Of a DNA stretch of 16,212 nucleotides, positions 6,471 to 14,894 are shown one piece after another. The position numbers and the translations under genes were made by a program. The stretch is from Anaerolineae bacterium (GTDB taxonomy: Bacteria > Chloroflexota > Anaerolineae > 4572-78 > NAK82): NCBI GenBank assembly GCA_030598425.1, contig JAUVPY010000008.1, forward strand, positions 1 through 16,212, read 5' to 3'. The notes under the pieces are model-generated. The model saw only the letters and a program-made list of their open reading frames with translations. It made no database searches and had not been told where the DNA came from. The first letter of the stretch is position 1. Each line of letters begins with the position of its first letter.

Positions 6471-9113
6471 CTACTCTAGGATTGGATTAACGTACTTGAT
6501 TTTGAAATCTCTGCCTGAGTCCCATTCGGTCTCGTGCATTATCGTGGTAGGTACGCCATCGACTGTGACTTCCACCGCATCGTCAGACAAGTATCTAACC
6601 TGGAGCTTCTTGATACCGGTGGACGAAGGCAAGTCGGAAAAGGTGTGTTGGTTGACATTTGGCGGCAGCGATTTGATGCCACCCGCTAATGGAATGTCGT
6701 TTTCATCCAGAATCTCCAGATGGCCTACCAAGTGCGGCCCACTGCGTTTGGCCCTGGCGCGGTTGATGCGCGACACAACCAAGCCCAGCAGGACGAGGGC
6801 AACGACACCCCACACGGCCAGGGCGGGATAATTCTCAACCCGGGTGACGGTCGCCGAGGGGCTGGCGTCCGCCAGCGCAAAACCGTCCTGCAGGTCAACG
6901 TCCTCGGGCAGCGTGACGGTCCACTCGCCGGACCGGCCGAATCCATCCCCAGCGAAGCGAAGTACACCCGGTTCGGAGTCGATGGGCTGCAGCTCAACTG
7001 TCCGAGGCTGTCCCTTAGGGCCCTGAACTTCGACATTGATCGTTGGAGCCGCACCGCTGGCCCGCACCCCCTCCCAATCGACGGGTTCCCCGCTCTCCGC
7101 ATCGATCAGGGCTGCCTCTACTTCCAGAGGCACGGATTGCAAGAGCCAGCTACGTTTCACCTGTCGTGAGCCGTCCGTCGGTTGTGTTAGTACCAATTCC
7201 AGACCCTTGGTCAATCCCACATCAAAGGCCCGGGCGCCATCCCCTCTGGCGTCCAGGGGCACGCTCGTCTGCTCGCCAGTTGCTTCGTTAATCACGAACA
7301 ACTCAAAATCTAAATCATAGGTGCCAGTTGATTCCGGCTTGTATTTTGCCGAGAATACGCCATCGCCATCCTCATCCGCCGCCTCAACGATCAGAGGGGT
7401 CGCAAAATCGGGATGGTTCAGCTCAAACTGGCCCGCGTAACGATAGCCATCCGCCAGCGTTTGGAAACCGCCCAAATCCACCTGGTAGTTCAGGGGCGCT
7501 TCTTCTTTCTCCAACACTGCCTCAGGTGGTATGAACTCTCCCGTTAAGCGTTCGATCGTGAAATCACCGTCCAGGCTATGATCCAAGACCTCAAACTCTT
7601 CACCATCCGGCGCGCGCGCGGCGCCAATCAGACGGATTTGGAAGTTGTCGCCCGGTTCGGTGACCACAACCTGACCGCTGAAGGTCCCGGGATCCAAAGT
7701 CGTTTCCGCCACCTGCTGCCCCTCGCCGGCAATCACAGACGCGCTCGAGTACAGAGCATACCGGCCGTTCTCATAGCGGGGCAGCACGTTACCATCCAGA
7801 TCAAGCATGGCGATCTGAATGTCTACGGGAACGCCTTCCGGATACCGTTCGCCCGCGGGTTTAACCAGTTGGGGGGCGAAAAGTAAACTGCGCGTTCCGA
7901 TGCGCACCGTGTCATACACATTCTGTGACGCGGGAATGGTGGCCTCTGCCCGCCATATGCCGGGGTCAGGTTGGGAGACGACCACTTTGTCGATCAGTCT
8001 GCCCAGATCGTAGTAACAGAGTCCATTCCGGCACTCACCATCCGCCAGATTCAGATCGAGGGGAGCCCCTTGCGGGTCGAAAATCTCAACGATGTCCGAC
8101 GGGGTGGTTCTGACGATGTAAAAGGTGAGTGACTGTAGATAGGGACGTACGGGAAAATCGCCCAGTTGAGACAGCCACTCGGTAACAACCCCTGGCCCCT
8201 CGGGCGGCAAAGGCAACTTGGATAGGGCCGTGTTTACGACTTCGCCCATAAACTGCGCGACTTCATTTTGACTCTCTACAAGGCGCGCCTCGCCGTTATG
8301 CCGGACAGCCAGGTTCTCCCAGAATGGCCCGTTGTTTGTCCAGTAATCGGACGCCTCGTCGGCCATACCCACCACGTAAAAGTAATAATCCTCTCCGTCC
8401 AGATTGGCGTCTAATTCACTTTCCACCTGCGGCAACATGTCACCAGGGCCGAAACACTGCTCCTCGGCAAACGGATTATCTTGCGGGCCTCTGGGATAAC
8501 ACACCGCCGATTGACCGTCAGTTAACAACACGATAACCTTCAGCCGTCTTGACGGGTCGCTCGCCTGCATTTGGTCGAGCAATTCGGTTGATCTCCGGAC
8601 CGCTCCCAAGTGGTCGGTGTTTCCCAGGTTTTGCGCTTCCCTCTCGGCCTGATAAAGCGTCATGCGTTGCAGAAGCTGCTCGCGCTGAACTGCCCAGGCC
8701 TCGAGGTCTGATTCTATGGTTGTGGGGGGCAACACGTCGTTGATGGCGATGTTCTCATACTCGATGTCCTCACCGGCCCTGTATTGTGCTATGTCAACAT
8801 CCTGGCCAAACTCGACGATGCCGATTCGGGCCGTGGAGGCCACGTAGATCTCCGACATTTGATCGCCCAAAAAGTCGATAATGGCGAACTTGGGTCCCTC
8901 GAAGCGAAAGCCTTGTGGGTCGTTCTGCCTTTCTATGCTGCTATTGCAGGCTGCACCGCACATGCTTCCTGATTGGTCGATCAGAAATACGAAGTCGACG
9001 CCGGTATAGGGTTCTGGCTCTTGGGCCAGAGCCGGTCCTGCCGGAACAGTAAGTGAGACGGCCAACATTACGGCCATAACCAAGGCAGTCAAGATCCTGC
9101 TATTTCTGCCCAC
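6471..9113 (-). CDS. Exported vWA-domain protein with C-terminal membrane anchor and cytoplasmic tail (880 aa)
   Basis: A Sec signal peptide is clear: a basic start, a hydrophobic core at ~8-27 and an ALA-QE cleavage site near 30/31. A vWA domain follows (~39-300) with a complete-looking MIDAS metal site: DQSGS at 46-50, a Thr at 166 (NTD) and an Asp at 199 (LLTDG). Residues ~310-760 are beta-rich and Ig-like in character, with no named domain recognised. A single hydrophobic segment (~763-781) is followed by basic residues (RINRARAKR), so an ~98-residue beta-rich tail should face the cytoplasm. Six cysteines (52, 56, 205, 220, 361, 366) lie in the exported part, two of them beside the MIDAS, and could form disulfides. 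The start is a GTG with a strong AAGGAGGTC site. It lies 20 bp after the metallophosphoesterase gene. Its likely role is metal-dependent ligand binding or complex assembly at the membrane surface, linked through the tail to the tubulin-like protein (inference). Confidence 0.92.
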   Translation of the reverse strand: MGRNSRILTALVMAVMLAVSLTVPAGPALAQEPEPYTGVDFVFLIDQSGSMCGAACNSSIERQNDPQGFRFEGPKFAIIDFLGDQMSEIYVASTARIGIVEFGQDVDIAQYRAGEDIEYENIAINDVLPPTTIESDLEAWAVQREQLLQRMTLYQAEREAQNLGNTDHLGAVRRSTELLDQMQASDPSRRLKVIVLLTDGQSAVCYPRGPQDNPFAEEQCFGPGDMLPQVESELDANLDGEDYYFYVVGMADEASDYWTNNGPFWENLAVRHNGEARLVESQNEVAQFMGEVVNTALSKLPLPPEGPGVVTEWLSQLGDFPVRPYLQSLTFYIVRTTPSDIVEIFDPQGAPLDLNLADGECRNGLCYYDLGRLIDKVVVSQPDPGIWRAEATIPASQNVYDTVRIGTRSLLFAPQLVKPAGERYPEGVPVDIQIAMLDLDGNVLPRYENGRYALYSSASVIAGEGQQVAETTLDPGTFSGQVVVTEPGDNFQIRLIGAARAPDGEEFEVLDHSLDGDFTIERLTGEFIPPEAVLEKEEAPLNYQVDLGGFQTLADGYRYAGQFELNHPDFATPLIVEAADEDGDGVFSAKYKPESTGTYDLDFELFVINEATGEQTSVPLDARGDGARAFDVGLTKGLELVLTQPTDGSRQVKRSWLLQSVPLEVEAALIDAESGEPVDWEGVRASGAAPTINVEVQGPKGQPRTVELQPIDSEPGVLRFAGDGFGRSGEWTVTLPEDVDLQDGFALADASPSATVTRVENYPALAVWGVVALVLLGLVVSRINRARAKRSGPHLVGHLEILDENDIPLAGGIKSLPPNVNQHTFSDLPSSTGIKKLQVRYLSDDAVEVTVDGVPTTIMHETEWDSGRDFKIKYVNPILE

Positions 9114-9117
9114 GGAA

Positions 9118-9126
9118 GACCTCCTT
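9118..9126 (-). promoter_or_regulatory. Strong Shine-Dalgarno of the vWA gene
   Basis: AAGGAGGTC on the minus strand lies 4 nt before the GTG at 9113 (AAGGAGG to GTG is 6 nt). It confirms the GTG start, which also places the signal peptide at the true N-terminus. Confidence 0.85.
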
Positions 9127-9133
9127 GTGGTTC

Positions 9134-10144
9134 TTATCTTCGAAATTCCCCTGTTTCAAGACAACTTGCCAGCCTTTCAGCCCACGCTTCTTCCCGCTCA
9201 ATTGTCTTGTCATCTGCCTCACTGTTCACCATCTTGAATAGGTCATCGTATGCAGCTCTATAATCATAATCGAGGCGGCAGAATTGAACCGTATTCTCAT
9301 CGCAGTCAAGTATGGCCATGGCTGCCGCCGGGCAACCATCACGTGGCTGCCCTACACTGCCCGGGTTCATATAAATCGGTTCCCCACCCGGGCTGAGGAG
9401 TATTGGTTCGATCGCATTCCAACGACGGCAAGATCCATCTCCCAAGCATCGGGGGCATTGACGCCAGGGCTGACGCTCTCTGGTGGCTGACTCGGCCAAA
9501 GGCTGCCGCGTCCACACCCCCTGCCCCGACCTGTGCCACAGCATGGCCCGATGGCTGTGCCCGCCGATCATAATTCTGGGCTTGACCTCAGAACTAGCGG
9601 CCTGCGCCAGTGAGAATTGGTAGCTTCTCTCGAGCCGATCCGTATCTTCCCACGTATCATCGCGAACATAACTATCGTACCCGAAGACGTTTGGGCTTTT
9701 CTCCCGGTTGTATTGATCTTCCCCCTCGACCGAGACACCGTGCATGAGCCACAAACCGCCACACACCTCCGATGCTTTGAAGGTTGGATGCCCGTTAATC
9801 ATTTCTCTAAATTGGTCAAATAGCGCCTTGTTTTTATCCAGAGCGGCCTGGCGCTTAAGCCACGCCAGGCTCCATCTGGCCTCAGCCGAGGCCAGCGGTA
9901 GCTGCAATCTGAGAGATGCCTCGCCGGCGGCTATCAAGTCGTGGTTGCCAACCACCAGATCGTGCGCTCGAGAATTAGAGTTGATCTCCACGATTTGGCC
10001 TATCGTCTCGAAGGGCATCCCAAGATAACCGACGATATCCCCCAAGATCAGATAGCCATCTACGTTTTGGGTTTCGGCGTGTTCAACGACGCGCCGCAGG
10101 GCGAAGTAATTGCTGTGTATATCTGATAGTATGGCTAGGCGCAT
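9134..10144 (-). CDS. Calcineurin-type metallophosphoesterase with Cys-rich insert (336 aa)
   Basis: All family motifs are visible. With the ATG at 10144 they are D8-x-H10 (LSDIHSN), GD at 35-36, GNHD at 66-69 (N67, H68), H135 and GHSH at 195-198, forming the two-metal site. NPGSVGQPRDG (260-270) is typical of the YfcE/MJ0936-like Metallophos_2 group of phosphodiesterases or phosphatases. Between GHSH and NPGS lies an unusual insert with CPRCLGDGSC (C230, C233, C239), resembling a zinc knuckle. The ~45 C-terminal residues are charged and helical. No signal peptide is seen, so it is probably cytoplasmic. The ATG gives the classical MRLAILSDIH start 13 bp after the previous stop. The nearest GGAGGA (10169-10164) is 19 nt away, rather far. 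A CTG at 10153 in the same frame would be better spaced. An open frame reaching to 10228 would overlap the upstream gene and add residues unlike the family. The substrate is unknown. It may reverse the kinase or cleave a nucleotide signal (inference). Confidence 0.9.
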   Translation of the reverse strand: MRLAILSDIHSNYFALRRVVEHAETQNVDGYLILGDIVGYLGMPFETIGQIVEINSNSRAHDLVVGNHDLIAAGEASLRLQLPLASAEARWSLAWLKRQAALDKNKALFDQFREMINGHPTFKASEVCGGLWLMHGVSVEGEDQYNREKSPNVFGYDSYVRDDTWEDTDRLERSYQFSLAQAASSEVKPRIMIGGHSHRAMLWHRSGQGVWTRQPLAESATRERQPWRQCPRCLGDGSCRRWNAIEPILLSPGGEPIYMNPGSVGQPRDGCPAAAMAILDCDENTVQFCRLDYDYRAAYDDLFKMVNSEADDKTIEREEAWAERLASCLETGEFRR

Positions 10145-10157
10145 ATGCGGCAGTGGT

Positions 10158-13100
10158 CTAGGGTCCTCCGAATCGCTCTCGCATGGCATAAGGATAGGGA
10201 TAATCTGGACAAATCCTGCGGCACTCATTGTAAGCCAGTTGGCCGGACATGGCTATTTTGTCCACTTCTGAACTCCTGAACATCTGCAATTTCATAGATC
10301 TGAGTTTATCCAGGCTTTGTTGGGCCGTGATATAGTGGGTCGTAAACTGCCTGAACAGGTTTGCGATTCTTTGTACCTCGTCCTTCGCTTCATCCAGCCA
10401 GCCCTCTACGTCAGTTCGAATCATCTCTATGTGAGCCAATTCCAAGATGACGCGCGGATTGGGCGATCCCTCTGGTAATACGTCAGGAAATCTGGCAGCC
10501 ATCGTCAGGAAGTAATGCCACGAACCAACGCTGAAGAAATGCTCATCGCCCGGGCCGACCAGGTTCTCAGCGATTTCTTTTGTGCGTTTGACAAACGGGC
10601 CCGGGTTGTTGTTAGCACTCGCTTCGTTCCTCAGTCTTCTAAGCTGCTCGTGCAACTTGGCCTCTTCCTTAGGCTGGTTAAAGGCGGCTTGCCAACAGCG
10701 TATGATGGCTTCTTCCCATCTGCCTTCGCGCAGACTGTAATATACCTCGCTCTGGACCGTGTCTTTCTCTTCCGAGTAAGATCGGTCCAGGTCATCCACG
10801 CAGATCTCCTGTACCATACGGCGATAAGTTTCGACGGCATCCTGGATATCACGCCGTTGATCGGAGCGCATTTTATCAACAACCTCGTTTATCTCTGAGT
10901 GCGTCAGCAAACGCTCACGGTCGGGCACACCCCACAGCCCCTGAGTGTCTTTCCAGCGCCGTAGGCGTCGGGTATGCGTGGAGATCAACTGGCTTACCTC
11001 GACCACCGCCTTTTCTCTTTCGAGCAGGACCTCTTCCAGGGAGGCCAATGTAACAGGCGCAGAGGCTTTCAGAATACTTCTCAGATCATCTTCAAAGCGA
11101 TAGGTGTCCCAACCTTCCACAGCCCTTATCTCGTCCATCAACTCGATGGCAGCCGCGTACAGGTCTTGGTCCACCAAGCGCTGCAACTCCCCAAATAGCG
11201 CCTTGAGTCTGCGCTGATCCTCCCGACTCTTCATCACCTCGTTGAAGAAGTACTTGACCTGCTCGTGCTGCCGGAGACGTCTCAGCGCCCCATATTCACC
11301 CGTACCTGTCTGTAGCGCATTCACCCGTCTTTCCAGACTATCCCAGCGCGTGTCGTTGGGTTCCCTGGCCTCGCGTACCTCTCGCCAGTCGGACTGAAGC
11401 GCGGCCAGTTCTGAGCGCAGGCGGCTGAGCTCGCGCTTGTGGGCGCTAAGCGCCTCAATCTGCTCTCGCAACGAGACACTTTTTTCTCGTCTCTCTTCGG
11501 CGTCGCCACCTCGTTCATAGTAAGTCTCCAATATCCTGGAGACTTCCCTGGCGCGTGCCATCAAGCTGTCAATTCGTTTGATTTGCTGGTTTAACCAATC
11601 CTGTGCATCGCTCGCCCGGCCACTGGTGTCCCTGGCTTCCTGCTCCAACTCTCTTTGCAGATCCAGGCTATACACCCCCAACTCGTCCAGGGCATACCTG
11701 GCTTCCTGAGATTGAGGCGCAAACAGCCAAACCCGGATCATCTTATTGCAAGTGTCTACCCGGTCGGCCCCTCGATCTCTCACATCCTTGGCCTGTTCCA
11801 GCAGCGCACTTGCAAAGTCTCTTTTTTGGATCTCAAACCAGTCTTTGAGCTCGAAGTAATTGGGTGCACCTGGCTCCAGGGGGGCGTCTGTCAGCATGTG
11901 GCTGGCTGATTTAAGGCTGTCCAGGCCGGCGTCAGGGTCAAACTGCTGGATAACTGATCTTTTCCAATCGTGAATCTTGACTTGCTCTTGAACCCTACCC
12001 TCCAGCATCTCTGCGTCCGGGCCGCCCGCCTTGCCCCGTCTCTGCAGGAGCTTCAGATGGTCGGCGATGCCCTGGGCCTTGAGGGGCTCCTCGCGTCGCA
12101 GATAAAGATCAGCTAATAGCTCCAGAACTTCAACGTCATTTGGGTAACGCACCCGCATCTGTTCGAGCATGAGCACTCGCTTGTGCTCGTCGCTCTCCTG
12201 GCCCAGCTCGCTAAAATCGTCCTCTCTCTGTAACTCAGTCAGTTCTGCCATAACGTAGCCATAGGCAGCTGATGCTTCGGGTGCCACCTGTTCCGCTACG
12301 CCCAGCCAATAACTTTTCTGAGATGGCTCGGCCCGGGCCATACCCAGGTAACAAGAAGCTCTCAACTCCTGGAAACGCTGAACAACACTCTCGCCGGCCA
12401 GTTCCTGGAGTGTGTCGAGGTCATTCAGGATGGTGCTTAACTCGTTTGATTCATATCTGGTTCGAACCCGGTCCAGATCAGCCGCTTCGTGCGTCAGCTT
12501 CTCGGCGAGGTAGATCTTCCATTCGACCTCCATCTGGTACTTGCGTTGAATCAGAGTGGGGTCGTTGGGGTAAAGGCCAAATAGAACATCCAACAAGCTG
12601 TCGGCAGCTTCGAAATCTTGGGCCTCAATTTTCTCCTGCAACGGATCGAGGCGTATTACAATCTTCTCATAGTCGCGCTTTTTCTGGTTCAACCACTTAC
12701 TCAGCGAATTGACCCTGCGCATCAACTGCTGATCTGGTTCATTGGCCTCTTGCAACAATGTGCCTATGGAATTGATTGTCTCAATTTCGACCTGCAACCC
12801 CTCACTCAGCAGGCCGTATTCCTTGTCGGTCTCAAGCGCAGCCAACTTGGCTCGAGCCTGGTATCGCTTGTGGATTCGTTCGAGCTCGTCGTCCTTCAGA
12901 TGGGCGAATTCCTCAACGGCTATTTCAACAGAAGCCAGATTTTGGAGCAGCTTGTCTTCGTCCTCCATCTCGGCGAGCCAAACCTTCTTTTGAGCACGCA
13001 GATTGAGGTGGGCGTTGATGAGTTGTCGCGCGTCGTGCACGGCGGAATAAAGAGCAGCGCGCTGGAGCTTGATCAATTTGTATTCAAGTTCCTCCAGTTC

Positions 13101-14606
13101 TTCGTCGGCCTCGTGGGGCGCAACTCTCAGCTTGGCCTGGATCCCGGGCAGCTTCTGATCGATTTCGGCGTCCAGATCACGGAAATCGCCCAGATCCTTG
13201 ACGATACGCCCCAGTTCATCGTAGTACTGACCCAACGGACCATAGCCGGCCAGCAGCGACTGCAGGTCGGACAGAGACGTTATGCGGTTGTCCCAACTCT
13301 CGGGCCCTCTGTCATCAAGAATGCCGATTTGCTGATACTCAGGCAACACCTCTTGCTCGATAACCACCTGCAACTGCCTGCCGATCTCTAATTTGGCCTC
13401 TCCCAGGCCAGGTATTTCGTCGTCCATGGCCTCGGCTTTCAGCACCGCTCGCCAGGCCTCGATGGCGCTTGCCTCGGTACGCGCTTTTTCCAGCGCATCT
13501 CTCGCTTTTTCGCGCCGATTTAGGCGAAGCTGGTAGTCCTGTAGCTTGTGCTCCAGTCGTCTCCTGTGGGTTTCCCGTAGAACATCAGTGTATTGCGCCC
13601 TGAACTCTTTGAGGGTGTCGATAGCGCCTTTGGGATTGGTATCCGCCTGCTCGTCGGCCAGGTGGATGTATTGGTTGGTCTTGGTGTCGGCGTATTTGAA
13701 CTCTATGTCACTCAGCCGGCTCAAGGCATCGTCAATGGCTATGGGTTCTCCTTCAGTCAAGGTGAGGATCTCCTCACCTCCCTCGACTCCGAATACAAGA
13801 TCGCCTTCGTCGTCGAGAACGGCCTGGTAAGGGACAACCTTTTCTTCGCCCGCTCGCTTGGCTTGTTCCCATTGCCTCCTGACTCGATCAAACTGGGCGA
13901 ACCGGGCGGAGGTCACCAGGCCGTTGCTCCAGGTTTCTTTACGCCTCTCATAGAGATTCCGGGCGTCTATGGACAGATCCCGGGCCGCTTGCTCAGTGGC
14001 GTGATTGTCCGCCAGCCGCTTGGCCTCTTCGTAGGCGCGACGCATTTTGCCAATCGCGCTTCCCTCGTTGTTGACCGGGTCTGTGTCGTAGAGGGCCGTG
14101 GCCTCATCCTGTAGCTGGGTTACTTTTTGCCTGGTCTCTTGATATTCCTGCTCGAACCTGCCCGGGACCTCCACCACCGACTTCTGCTTGCGCCAGCCTG
14201 TAACCAGAGTCTCTCTGTCCGGGAAACACAGCCGGTATTCCTCAACCCATTGGTTAAATTCCGGGGACAGTCCATCTTCGCCGTTGGCAAGCATCGACTC
14301 AATCATTCCCCGGCGCTGCTCTCCCCAGAAAGTCAGTGCATCCAGTGCCTGCCTCTCAAGTTCCCTGGCTCTCTCACCAATCACCGTCAGCTCGAACGTC
14401 TCGCTCATTTCGACGGCGTCCGTGATCTTCCTTCTGGCTTGTAGCAGTTCAGCCGGGTTGCGCAGCTGTACGTCTGCAGCCTGACCCTCGTAATTCTGAA
14501 GATGAACCTCTGTTTCGTCGATCAGGGCTCGGATGGTTGGCACGGCCTGCCTTTTATCCCCAGGCATGACCGCGTCGATTATTCGTTGAGCAATGTTGCG
14601 TTCCAT
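10158..14606 (-). CDS. Giant helical-repeat/coiled-coil protein, function unknown (1482 aa)
   Basis: This is the first gene of the run. I recognise no enzymatic domain. The sequence is almost wholly predicted-helical, rich in Glu, Arg, Leu and Gln, with no signal peptide or membrane segment, so it is probably a soluble cytoplasmic scaffold. Stretches look TPR-like: EAQDFEAADSLLDVLFGLYP (661-680), YPNDVEVLELLADLYLRREE (821-840) and REGRWEEAIIRCWQAAF (1293-1309). The region ~985-1075 is more like a continuous coiled coil. A small non-helical island rich in Gly and acidic residues occurs near 255-290 (DDEGDLVFGVEGGEEI). The last ~120 residues contain aromatic and proline-rich patches (CPDYPYPYAMRERFGGP). 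The ATG has a stop codon in frame just upstream and only a distant GAGG, so initiation may be weak. The TAG stop lies 13 bp before the metallophosphoesterase ATG. The shared RWEEA motif with the kinase C-terminus suggests the two helical proteins are related or interact (inference). Confidence 0.88.
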   Translation of the reverse strand: MERNIAQRIIDAVMPGDKRQAVPTIRALIDETEVHLQNYEGQAADVQLRNPAELLQARRKITDAVEMSETFELTVIGERARELERQALDALTFWGEQRRGMIESMLANGEDGLSPEFNQWVEEYRLCFPDRETLVTGWRKQKSVVEVPGRFEQEYQETRQKVTQLQDEATALYDTDPVNNEGSAIGKMRRAYEEAKRLADNHATEQAARDLSIDARNLYERRKETWSNGLVTSARFAQFDRVRRQWEQAKRAGEEKVVPYQAVLDDEGDLVFGVEGGEEILTLTEGEPIAIDDALSRLSDIEFKYADTKTNQYIHLADEQADTNPKGAIDTLKEFRAQYTDVLRETHRRRLEHKLQDYQLRLNRREKARDALEKARTEASAIEAWRAVLKAEAMDDEIPGLGEAKLEIGRQLQVVIEQEVLPEYQQIGILDDRGPESWDNRITSLSDLQSLLAGYGPLGQYYDELGRIVKDLGDFRDLDAEIDQKLPGIQAKLRVAPHEADEELEELEYKLIKLQRAALYSAVHDARQLINAHLNLRAQKKVWLAEMEDEDKLLQNLASVEIAVEEFAHLKDDELERIHKRYQARAKLAALETDKEYGLLSEGLQVEIETINSIGTLLQEANEPDQQLMRRVNSLSKWLNQKKRDYEKIVIRLDPLQEKIEAQDFEAADSLLDVLFGLYPNDPTLIQRKYQMEVEWKIYLAEKLTHEAADLDRVRTRYESNELSTILNDLDTLQELAGESVVQRFQELRASCYLGMARAEPSQKSYWLGVAEQVAPEASAAYGYVMAELTELQREDDFSELGQESDEHKRVLMLEQMRVRYPNDVEVLELLADLYLRREEPLKAQGIADHLKLLQRRGKAGGPDAEMLEGRVQEQVKIHDWKRSVIQQFDPDAGLDSLKSASHMLTDAPLEPGAPNYFELKDWFEIQKRDFASALLEQAKDVRDRGADRVDTCNKMIRVWLFAPQSQEARYALDELGVYSLDLQRELEQEARDTSGRASDAQDWLNQQIKRIDSLMARAREVSRILETYYERGGDAEERREKSVSLREQIEALSAHKRELSRLRSELAALQSDWREVREAREPNDTRWDSLERRVNALQTGTGEYGALRRLRQHEQVKYFFNEVMKSREDQRRLKALFGELQRLVDQDLYAAAIELMDEIRAVEGWDTYRFEDDLRSILKASAPVTLASLEEVLLEREKAVVEVSQLISTHTRRLRRWKDTQGLWGVPDRERLLTHSEINEVVDKMRSDQRRDIQDAVETYRRMVQEICVDDLDRSYSEEKDTVQSEVYYSLREGRWEEAIIRCWQAAFNQPKEEAKLHEQLRRLRNEASANNNPGPFVKRTKEIAENLVGPGDEHFFSVGSWHYFLTMAARFPDVLPEGSPNPRVILELAHIEMIRTDVEGWLDEAKDEVQRIANLFRQFTTHYITAQQSLDKLRSMKLQMFRSSEVDKIAMSGQLAYNECRRICPDYPYPYAMRERFGGP

Positions 14607-14709
14607 AGATCCGTGGCCTCAAACCAGTATTCTTCTCGGTGCTACGCTCCTCAAACCTGCCCAGAAGGAGACCGCCAGATGGCATCTAACTTGGCGATTG
14701 CTGGTAGGA

Positions 14710-14764
14710 TGACCGGCACTTCTCGATTTGAATCTGCCCAATTCAAATCGAGAAGTGCCGGTCA
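14710..14764. repeat. Perfect inverted repeat, 24-bp arms, 7-nt loop
   Basis: The left arm 14710-14733 (TGACCGGCACTTCTCGATTT and four more bases) is the exact reverse complement of 14741-14764, with a 7-nt spacer CTGCCCA. Arms this long without a mismatch imply a recent origin or strong selection. No T-run follows on either side, so it is not a normal intrinsic terminator. The ends (AAGTGCCGGTCACC) resemble dispersed palindromes of the REP type that are spread by RAYT transposases, but no transposase is in the window. It lies ~100 bp upstream of the giant helical gene and could alternatively be a protein-binding or transcript-folding site controlling the operon. Confidence 0.85.
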
Positions 14765-14894
14765 CCTGAAGACCTCGAACTCGGCCTAACAGGAAACATC
14801 AGAGACAAGAAGACAATTACAATGTGCGGACTCAGCCTAACGCAGATACGCTAATCGCTGGTCTAACAATACCATAGGAAACAGGAATATTCAA

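Noticed and set aside
10145-10228. N-terminal extension of the metallophosphoesterase to 10228
   Set aside because: It would overlap the upstream gene by 71 bp and add residues before MRLAILSDIH, where the family normally begins. The ATG at 10144 is preferred.
12618-13391. 257-codon plus-strand ORF
   Set aside because: It lies wholly opposite the 1482-aa gene. Its Leu/Gln-rich product mirrors the Glu/Lys/Gln-rich helical protein on the other strand, so it is a shadow.
13593-14114. 173-codon plus-strand ORF
   Set aside because: It is antisense to the giant helical gene, with no ribosome site or recognisable domain.
14710-14764. Intrinsic terminator
   Set aside because: The stem is strong but no T-run follows on either strand.
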